A DNA stretch of 11,503 bases from Candidatus Bathyarchaeota archaeon. GTDB taxonomy: Archaea > Thermoproteota > Bathyarchaeia > RBG-16-48-13 > GCA-020355125. The notes under the pieces are model-generated. The model did not search any database. It worked only from the letters and a program-made list of their open reading frames with translations, and was not told where the DNA came from. A program made the position numbers and the translations under genes. Below are positions 6,236 through 11,503 of this stretch, in pieces. Position 1 is the stretch's first letter; the number at the start of each line of letters is the position of its first letter. Location: NCBI GenBank assembly GCA_030617005.1, contig JAUWWH010000006.1:1-11503 (forward strand). The letters run 5' to 3'.

Positions 6236-6502
6236 ATGGTAGATGTGCCAACGAAAAAGAGACCTTCACCCGAGAAGATTGGGGAAGCCAAGACCTAGGC
6301 GCTTTGGGAAAAAGAAGTCAGTGTCTTCGAATGGTACTACGACAATCAAGAAAACTTTTACGTGTTAGAAGGGGAAGGGACAGTGACCTGGAATGGAAAC
6401 GCGATCTCCTTCAAGAAAGGGGACCTTGTCGTCTTCCCGAAAGGACTCAGTTGTACCTAGAATGTACACAAGCGACTTCGGAAACACTACAAATTTAGGT
6501 AA
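6236..6502 (+). pseudogene. Cupin (DUF861/cupin_3 type) gene with two in-frame TAG codons
   Basis: From ATG 6236 to TAA 6500-6502 one frame reads as an 88-codon cupin_3 domain. It runs MVDVPTKKRPSPEKIGEAKT, TAG, then ALWEKEVSVFEWYYDNQENF, YVLEGEGTVTW, ISFKKGDLVVFPKGLSCT, TAG, and NVHKRLRKHYKFR. The match to the family (WEKE..FEWYY, YVLEGE, KGDLVVFPKG, RKHYKF) is collinear, with no frameshift. Both TAG codons (6296-6298, 6458-6460) stand where relatives usually have Trp, and both lie in ACCTAG. A third Thr-Trp pair (ACCTGG, 6386-6391) is intact. Family cupins are small beta-barrels that often bind metal. Most simply this is a recently inactivated gene; amber read-through or a sequence error are alternatives. 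Codon use is more G+C rich than the left part. Confidence 0.75.
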
Positions 6503-6589
6503 TACATCACTCCTCTAATAGGATCCATCATTTGTATTTAATGGGTCACCTTTTCAGGTTAACCTTACGACCATCCTTTAGATTAATCC

Positions 6590-6603
6590 CCTACTTTAGT
6601 AGG
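6590..6603. repeat. Small hairpin between convergent cupin and secreted-protein genes
   Basis: CCTAC, TTTA, GTAGG forms a 5-bp stem with a four-base loop between two convergent genes. It might end transcription of either, but no T run follows on either strand. Confidence 0.25.
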
Positions 6604-6696
6604 TACGTATGATCATGATGCATCAGGCATAGCACTAACTATATTCGTTCCAGTCTTTCCTCACGAAAATGCAGATTCTGGTTCCTAGCTACACGG

Positions 6697-7743
6697 TTAT
6701 TCAATGATGAATGTGAGGGTCCACATCTCTGCCTTGAATGTTTGAAGCACCGTATAGATGGGGTTTCCTTGGTCATCGAAGGTCAGTATATAAGTGTTGA
6801 TGTAGACTTCAACGACATAATCACCCGGAGTGAGATTACCGATGGATATGAGCACCAAGGGGTTAGTGAAGGCTTGTGTGACTGCAACGCCGTCACCTGG
6901 ATTGGTAAAATCAACGTTGCATCGAAATTTCACGGGGTAAGATTCAAACCAGCTGAAAGACATGACGTAGATGCCGTAGCCACCGGTCGGGTGATTACCT
7001 CGCGCCAGGATGATACTTATAAAGTCCTCAGTGGAAGCCTGAAGTGTCACGTGTTCCTTGAGCTGAAGCCAGTACTCATTCTGGAGGCTAGAGGTGTTTG
7101 TCTCATCTGAGGTGGCTTGTTTAATCATGGGGTTGAAGTCCGTGGCGACGACGTGGATGCCTTGCTCGAAGAGGTCGACACCACCAGAATAGTCATAGAC
7201 AGTATTCTGTGATGGGGAGTAGGTGTTAAAAGCTCGGCGGTGTAGCGTACCATCCCAGAATGTACGATCACCCACCAGTACCGTGATCTTGTAGGTTGCG
7301 TTTTCAGGGTGCACTATGGGATACTTGGTCGTGACTGTGAGACCGCTTGCTCGGTAGATATAGGTCTCATAACCAAGAATACTGTCCCGTGTCTCTCTGC
7401 CCCCAGTCCAGTTCAGCGTGAGAAGATCTGGAAAATCCATTTGCAACTCGGATCGTAGATAGAGCAGCGTATAGTCTCTAACAAATGCAGGTTTGAGGAC
7501 TGCATTCAGCCATTGCTCAAATACAGCCGTAGGATATGTCTCGATCCAGGTATGACCGTACTGAAAGCAGCTCCAGTTAAAATTTTCGCTGAATGTACCG
7601 ATCGATGTCCAGACATACAAACTCTCATCCTGAGGACATGTGATCTCACTTGTTACATTGGACGGAGGAGCATAAACGTGGTAGATCGCAACTGACCCGA
7701 CGACAACAAAGAGGAGCATGAACGCAACTATTTTACGATTCAT
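6697..7743 (-). CDS. Secreted or membrane-anchored protein of unknown function
   Basis: A 348-residue protein that I do not recognise. The N-terminus has the charged residues MNRK, a hydrophobic core (about 5-24) and VYA before PP, which reads as a signal peptide or a single anchor. No lipobox Cys is present and no C-terminal membrane segment is seen. The remainder is rich in Thr, Tyr, Trp and Asn with alternating hydrophobic residues, as in extracellular beta-sandwich proteins. Several N-x-S/T sites (for example NFNWS, NWT, NAT, NTS) suit surface glycosylation. The last 75 residues (FRCNVDFTNPGD to LTFIIE) look like a separate beta domain. ATG at 7743 follows AAAGGAT on the minus strand. The gene is visibly more G+C rich than the left genes. 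It has no functional partner nearby. Confidence 0.75.
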   Translation of the reverse strand: MNRKIVAFMLLFVVVGSVAIYHVYAPPSNVTSEITCPQDESLYVWTSIGTFSENFNWSCFQYGHTWIETYPTAVFEQWLNAVLKPAFVRDYTLLYLRSELQMDFPDLLTLNWTGGRETRDSILGYETYIYRASGLTVTTKYPIVHPENATYKITVLVGDRTFWDGTLHRRAFNTYSPSQNTVYDYSGGVDLFEQGIHVVATDFNPMIKQATSDETNTSSLQNEYWLQLKEHVTLQASTEDFISIILARGNHPTGGYGIYVMSFSWFESYPVKFRCNVDFTNPGDGVAVTQAFTNPLVLISIGNLTPGDYVVEVYINTYILTFDDQGNPIYTVLQTFKAEMWTLTFIIE

Positions 7744-7970
7744 ATCCTTTCATCATTACAATATACTGATAACAGTCAGGTTTATTATCCTATAGATTAG
7801 AACAACATATGGGTAGTTTACTTAAAGATAGATACTATTAGAGAAAAAAATTTCAATAAATCATTTGATATGGTTATTAAAAACCGGTAATTAAGCACTT
7901 AAACAATAAATCCATCTTTCATCATACCCTACTCTAAACATAGAGAGATTACGCCCTAGCTTAAGGTACA

Positions 7971-7999
7971 AATATAAAATAGTCTCAAACGCGCGTTTG
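7971..7999 (+). promoter_or_regulatory. TATA-like box with adjoining 14-bp palindrome (operator-like)
   Basis: AATATAAAAT (7971-7980) is followed by the perfect palindrome CAAACGCGCGTTTG (7986-7999). If the box is used, transcription would start near 8002 and the palindrome would lie between box and start, the usual place for a repressor site. A GC-rich CGCGCG core in AT-rich DNA is unusual. The same core recurs at 9615-9624. Confidence 0.45.
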
Positions 8000-8086
8000 G
8001 AATGATGTAACAATAACAGGAAACAATGCCCGGTCTTTCGCCTCGTCTACTGTTTCTGACTCCGTTTTATTATTGGAAAAGAACAG

Positions 8087-8257
8087 GTGGCCCTACCTAG
8101 ACGTTACATCAAATGTATTAACTGTATTAAACACATGTGTAATAACCTAAGTATTGAGGATAGTGAATTCATCAGCCATCAATTACACTATAAGGTTCTG
8201 ATTAACAGAACACTATGCATAACTTCACACTTAATTGGAGATTGTGTAGCTGGCTAG
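8087..8257 (+). CDS. Possible 56-residue Cys-containing small protein
   Basis: GTG at 8087 opens a 56-codon frame ending at TAG 8255-8257. The product contains YIKCINCIKHMC near residues 7-18 (CxxC followed by a third Cys) and two later Cys and several His, which could bind a metal. GGAAAAG lies about six bases upstream. It overlaps a 24-codon frame (8026-8100) that has a better Shine-Dalgarno (AGGAA) and lies behind the operator-like site at 7971-7999. I recognise no family, and a frame of this length arises by chance in such a spacer, so this is only a candidate. Confidence 0.2.
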   Translation: MALPRRYIKCINCIKHMCNNLSIEDSEFISHQLHYKVLINRTLCITSHLIGDCVAG

Positions 8258-8323
8258 CTCTGGGCAGATTTGACTTTTCAACTAACCTAACCTGCTCTCC
8301 ATCTAATCATAGAAGTTGAACAA

Positions 8324-9373
8324 TTATAAACTCTCAGAGTACACTAGTTTATTTAAACCCTCTATGAAAGCTTTGATATCCTCAATGTCGATGCCATAAT
8401 GAGTACACAACCTGGTAATAGTTCCGCTGGCTCTAGTCTTCCAGCCTAATTTTCTACAAGCTTCAATCCAGTCAGAGCTTGTCCAATCGATACCAGCGAA
8501 GTCAATATTGACCATATTAGTCTTCACGAGATTCAGTACCCTTATGCCATTAATTTTTTTAAGGCCTTCTGCAAGCAGTCTTGCAGTCTCATGGTCTTCC
8601 GTAAGCCGGTTCACCATTTTGGTTAAAGCAATGATTCCTGGTGCTGCTATTATGCCGGCTTGTCTCATCCCTCCACCTAACATCTTCCGATATTTCCGTG
8701 CCTTTTTAACAAATTCACCTCTCCCAACGACAACTGAGCCTACTGGTGCTGAAAGTCCCTTGGACAGACAGATCATGACAGTGTCTGCATATTGGGTTAG
8801 CTTCTTTACGTCAATCTCCAGTGCTATGGCAGCGTTAAAAATTCGGGCTCCATCCAAGTGGACGCATAAGTCATGCTCTTTAGCTATTTCCCAGTCTGCT
8901 TTAAGCTGTTCTGGAGTAAGAGGAATACCACCTGCAGTATTGTGAGTGTTTTCTACACACAAGAGGTGGGTCCTAGGATAGTGTATGTTGTCCGCTCTTA
9001 TTGCTCTCTTAATATCCTCTGGCCTCATCCACCCCAACTCTCCAACTATAGGTCTTACCATAAGGTTTCCCAAGACAGCTAGACCACCCACCTCATTCAA
9101 GTAGATGTGGCTTCGGGCTTCTAGAATGATCTCGTCACCCCTCTGGGTATGAGCTAGAACGGAGACAGCGTTTCCCTGAGTCCCACTAGTTACGAAGAGA
9201 CCTGCTTCCTTCCCCAGCATCTCTGCTGCTAACCTCTCAAGTTCGTTTACGGTGGGATCCTCCCCGTAGACATCGTCTCCAACAGCGGCTTCTGCTGCTG
9301 CTTCTCTCATCTCAGGTGTGGGCCAGGTTACCGTGTCGCTCCTGAAGTCCAAATTTTTTTCCAAATAATTCAC
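8324..9373 (-). CDS. ltaE: Low-specificity L-threonine aldolase
   Basis: A 349-residue PLP enzyme of fold type I that cleaves L-threonine or L-allo-threonine to glycine and acetaldehyde. Family landmarks are DFRSDTVTWPTPEM (9-22), DDVYGEDPTVNELE (33-46), SGTQGNAV (63-70, phosphate binding), RSHIYLNEVGG (87-97) with the ring-stacking His89, ENTHNTAGG (141-149), VHLDGARIFNA (171-181) with PLP-contacting Asp174, and CLSKGLSAPVGS (202-213) with Schiff-base Lys205. Length is typical (about 335-350). The start is GTG at 9373 behind GGTGAG on the minus strand. It stands alone in a long non-coding area. It may supply glycine or act in threonine breakdown. The call is firm; stereospecificity is not predictable. 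Confidence 0.95.
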   Translation of the reverse strand: MNYLEKNLDFRSDTVTWPTPEMREAAAEAAVGDDVYGEDPTVNELERLAAEMLGKEAGLFVTSGTQGNAVSVLAHTQRGDEIILEARSHIYLNEVGGLAVLGNLMVRPIVGELGWMRPEDIKRAIRADNIHYPRTHLLCVENTHNTAGGIPLTPEQLKADWEIAKEHDLCVHLDGARIFNAAIALEIDVKKLTQYADTVMICLSKGLSAPVGSVVVGRGEFVKKARKYRKMLGGGMRQAGIIAAPGIIALTKMVNRLTEDHETARLLAEGLKKINGIRVLNLVKTNMVNIDFAGIDWTSSDWIEACRKLGWKTRASGTITRLCTHYGIDIEDIKAFIEGLNKLVYSESL

Positions 9374-9411
9374 TACTCACCCTATTGAAACAAGAACAAA
9401 ATAAAAATTCT

Positions 9412-9421
9412 CTTTTATATT
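9412..9421 (-). promoter_or_regulatory. TATA box of the threonine aldolase gene
   Basis: The minus strand reads AATATAAAAG, close to the archaeal TATA consensus, centred about 43 bases before the GTG start. This predicts a leader of about 18 bases that includes the GGTGAG Shine-Dalgarno. Confidence 0.5.
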
Positions 9422-9606
9422 ATCCATTTGGGTTGAAGATAAACTTCACCGACGCTCATGATACCAGACGACATTGACAACGTACTCTGATCTCTGGGTA
9501 GCTGAAGTAAACTAGCTAGCTCCCCTGCTTCTCATCTTACATCGCCTTTTAAATGTTTCCATAATTCGAAGGTTTACTATGGGTACAGCAACAGCGTTCC
9601 ATGAAC

Positions 9607-9624
9607 TAGTATACAACGCGCGTT
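9607..9624. promoter_or_regulatory. Second copy of the AACGCGCGTT palindrome
   Basis: TAGTATACAACGCGCGTT here matches TAGTCTCAAACGCGCGTT at 7980-7997 in 15 of 18 positions, including the whole 10-base palindrome. It lies 242 bases upstream of the aldolase start; the other copy lies 245 bases upstream of the secreted-protein start. It is probably a protein-binding site; the binding protein is unknown. Confidence 0.4.
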
Positions 9625-9715
9625 ATCTGGTAACTAAGAGGAGATAATACAGCGCTGGACAAAATACTACCCTCCTTTTTTATTTTAAAGTAACTCGAAG
9701 GATAAATGAAGCATA

Positions 9716-9896
9716 TTGCGAGAATACACCCTCTATGTTTTAGGACACTTGAAACAAATTCTTAATGAATGGAAGAATGATCAACCCCCTAAGATAAAAA
9801 AAAATCTGGTGGTCCTTCATTGAGTTCTGGAGAGAAGACGTAGATGTAAAATGGAAGAACTACAAGAGAGAATTTAGAAACTTCAGAATAAAATGA
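9716..9896 (+). pseudogene. Small ORF broken at an A9 tract
   Basis: From TTG 9716 one frame reads LREYTLYVLGHLKQILNEWK then NDQPPKIKK up to a run of nine A (9785-9794 region). There the protein-like reading moves to another frame: IWWSFIEFWREDVDVKWKN and YKREFRNFRIK, ending at TGA 9894-9896. Removing one A joins them into a product of about 60 residues rich in Trp, Lys and aromatic residues. I recognise no family. It may be a homopolymer error in the assembly, a decayed gene or slippage. A weak GAAGGA lies upstream. Confidence 0.3.
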
Positions 9897-10119
9897 ACTG
9901 CGTAGCACACGCTGAAAAGAGGAATTATACAAAATAGGCCCGATATAATTATTCGAATATATTCATGAAGCTCTAAGTTAGCCCTTTTGAATACTCCTCT
10001 TTAAATCAGGATATGTATGTGGAGGATTATTATTGAATATTATTTTTTCAGAGTACCTTGACTAGCAAAGAATGAAGTTTTTACCACTGAAAAGGAGCCC
10101 ATACTAGTTTACTTCTGTA

Positions 10120-11076
10120 TTATTCTTCCATGAAATTCATAGCCAGTGCACCATAAAGTACAATGTCGTGACCGAGGGGTGTTACATCTATCTCTGGTAT
10201 TCGGTTTACTGAGAGATCTTTTATAAATCTCTTGATCGGTTCAAGAACCAGTTTTGTATTATTGAGCGTGACGCTGCCCCCGATTGTTATAAGTTCAGGA
10301 TCATACGCGGCTATAACATTGGCAATGCCAATGGCATTTAGCCACCCTAAGTTTTCAACTATTTTTAGGCATATCTCGTCTCCTACTTTTGCAGCATCGT
10401 AGACCATCTTAGCCTTAACATTTTCAAGATTTCTATTCGATAATTTAGCTAACTTGCTTTTCTCAAAATCAGTCTGTGCATTGTTATCTTTAATTTAAAA
10501 CTTTACATAGTTGGGGATGTTGTTTCCTGAACAGTATGCTTCCCAATGCCCTTTTTTACCACATCCGCATTCTAATGCCCCTGATAAGTCTATGTAAGTG
10601 TGACCCATCTCCGCAGCATTACCATCTTTACCCGTTATAAGCTTTCCATTTACATATGCACCGCAGCCTATACCGCTACTTATTGTTACGTATGCTAAAT
10701 TATCAATTCCATCTCCCAAACCGAACATCTTCTCGCCTAAGACCGCGGCGCTGCAATCATTTAAAAAGTGAATTGGTACTTTGAATGCTGTCTCTATGGG
10801 ATCTCTTATTGGAATATTGTTAAATGGCAGGTTTGGTGCGATGAGTATAATTCCACGTTTAATGTCGAGTGGGCCGAGGGAACCGATTCCGATACCTTTT
10901 ATCCTGTTATAGTCAACATGCAGGGAATTAATTATTCTTATTATCTGATTAGCTATACCCTTTGACCCATTATTGATGTTAATCCTTTCTGTAATCTTTC
11001 TTAAAATGTTCCCCTCTTTATCTCCTAGTGCAACCCTTATGTTTGTTGCACCGAGATCGACACTTAAAGCATTCAT
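10120..11076 (-). pseudogene. ROK-family sugar kinase interrupted by one TAA
   Basis: One frame from ATG 11076 to TAA at 10120-10122 spans 319 codons including the stops, the normal length of an archaeal ROK kinase (glucokinase type). Residues 7-14 DLGATNIR are the phosphate motif. ND at 106-107 provides the catalytic Asp. AAEMGHTYID (154-163) and CGCGKKGHWEAYCSG (170-184) are the sugar and zinc sites, with His177 in place of the usual third Cys. A single in-frame TAA (10495-10497) stands at codon 194, just after PNYVKF. The same frame then continues IKDNNAQTDFEKSK to LGWLNAIGIANVIAAYDPEL and ITIGGSV, typical of the C-terminal lobe. There is no frameshift. A TATA-like AATATAAC at 11101-11108 and no Shine-Dalgarno suggest a leaderless transcript. 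It may be recently inactivated, or TAA may be an error for a Leu codon. Confidence 0.8.
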
Positions 11077-11164
11077 AGATTAATGTTAAAGCTTAACTGG
11101 GTTATATTCTATTATCCATAGCATGCGCTAAATTGTCAAGGTCTACGATGAAGCACGACTCCTA

Positions 11165-11503
11165 TCAGAAAAGAACAATTATTAATTCTGAGAGATCTTT
11201 AAATTCATAGTGTGGCTTTGGTGTTTCAGGGGTCAAATTTTGATTTTTTCTGTTTAACCAGGCAACTTGTAGACCTGCTTTGTAGGCATTGATTATATCA
11301 TCTTTTTAAGAATTTCCAACATAGAGTATTTGAGAAGCAGGAAATGATTATTCATTTATTAGGAACTCGAAGATTTCAGTATCGGGCTTAGCGTATCCGA
11401 CTTTACCAGTCTCACCACTTTCCAGTCATCTTCTGCTTAGCAACTATCCCCTCCAGTATGCGTATGATTCTCTCTCGGCTGTACTTTGGGTAGTGGTTCA
11501 TCA
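11165..11503 (-). pseudogene. Decayed HAD-type phosphatase, running off the window
   Basis: On the minus strand a HAD C-terminal half is readable: SGETGKVGYAKPDTEIFEF, then LINE, TAA, SFPASQILYVGNS, TAA, KDDIINAYKAGLQVAWLNRK, and an end at TGA 11165-11167. GYAKPD holds the motif III Lys and VGNS.KDDI is motif IV, where the first Asp of the usual VGD is replaced by Asn. In-frame stops lie at 11306-11308, 11348-11350 and 11426-11428. Upstream, helix-like text (HYPKYSRERIIRILEGIVAK) is in another frame, so at least one frameshift is present. The N-terminal nucleophile motif lies outside the window or is lost. The neighbouring broken sugar kinase suggests an abandoned sugar-phosphate locus. Substrate unknown. 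Confidence 0.65.

Larger units (their letters stand above)
7744..8323. other. Long spacer with promoter-operator-like site and small ORFs
   Basis: About 580 bases between two minus-strand genes. It contains a plus-strand TATA-like box with a 14-bp palindrome beside it (7971-7999), a 24-codon ATG frame (8026-8100, AGGAA upstream) and an overlapping GTG frame of 56 codons with spaced cysteines (8087-8257). The aldolase 3' end has no evident T tract here. Confidence 0.45.
9374..10119. other. Long spacer upstream of aldolase with remnant ORF
   Basis: About 750 bases. It holds the aldolase promoter (9412-9421), the second copy of the palindrome (9607-9624), a 22-codon frame MGTATAFHELVYNARYLVTK.. 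around the palindrome (ATG near 9578, TAA near 9644), and a frameshifted small ORF (9716-9896). The last 220 bases show nothing I can support. Confidence 0.45.

Noticed and set aside
6010..6291. Minus-strand 93-codon frame
   Set aside because: It overlaps the cupin start in antisense, shows no family motif, and lacks a promoter or Shine-Dalgarno.
6226..6498. Plus-strand 90-codon frame
   Set aside because: It is an out-of-frame shadow of the cupin frame at 6236-6502, which shows clear family motifs.
6742..7695. Plus-strand frames of 122 and 60 codons
   Set aside because: Antisense to the secreted-protein gene, without features of their own.
8508..9082. Plus-strand frames of 145 and 69 codons
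   Set aside because: Both are antisense to the intact threonine aldolase gene.
1..11503. CRISPR arrays, transposases, integrases, toxin-antitoxin or defence genes
   Set aside because: No regularly spaced repeats and no motif of these families was seen on either strand.

Overview
The window is archaeal. The decisive marker is a complete translation initiation factor aIF-1A (2978-3307). Several genes start at TTG or GTG behind short Shine-Dalgarno sequences. TATA-box promoters of the TTTATATA type recur, and candidate terminators are oligo-T tracts. The sequence is A+T rich and loosely packed: genes and recognisable gene remnants fill only about two thirds of it. This fits an uncultured lineage such as Bathyarchaeia or an Asgard group, but nothing here fixes the phylum.

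Left part (1-5220), mostly intact genes: an AlkD-type DNA glycosylase, a class I SAM methyltransferase, a cysteine-cluster (YkgJ/CxxCxxCC) protein on the minus strand, the two-gene unit aIF-1A plus an OB-fold protein with an AT-hook-like N-terminus, and an epoxide-hydrolase-type alpha/beta hydrolase. The aIF-1A/OB pair is the only clear operon; the rest look like single transcription units.

Middle (5221-6700), poor in protein genes. It holds the most interesting element: a probable free-standing small RNA gene on the minus strand (about 5768 to 5635). It has a TATA box about 26 bases before an 8-bp closing stem, nested internal helices and a T6 tract right after the stem. A small plus-strand unit (TATA, Shine-Dalgarno, 19 codons, T6) lies just before it. 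After it comes a cupin gene (6236-6502) that is collinear with its family but carries two in-frame TAG codons, both where the family usually has Trp.

Right part (6700-11503), all recognised genes on the minus strand: a large secreted or membrane-anchored protein of unknown function, an intact low-specificity L-threonine aldolase, a ROK-family sugar kinase broken by one TAA, and a badly decayed HAD-type phosphatase running off the end. The palindrome AACGCGCGTT, within a longer 15/18 match, occurs about 245 bases upstream of both the secreted-protein and the aldolase start codons. The first copy also sits just downstream of a plus-strand TATA box that could drive a small Cys-containing ORF.

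The genes do not form one pathway. The window reads as a set of small housekeeping and accessory units in a genome with long intergenic spacers and continuing gene decay (cupin, ROK, HAD and a frameshifted small ORF). Assembly errors could explain some of the single-base lesions.
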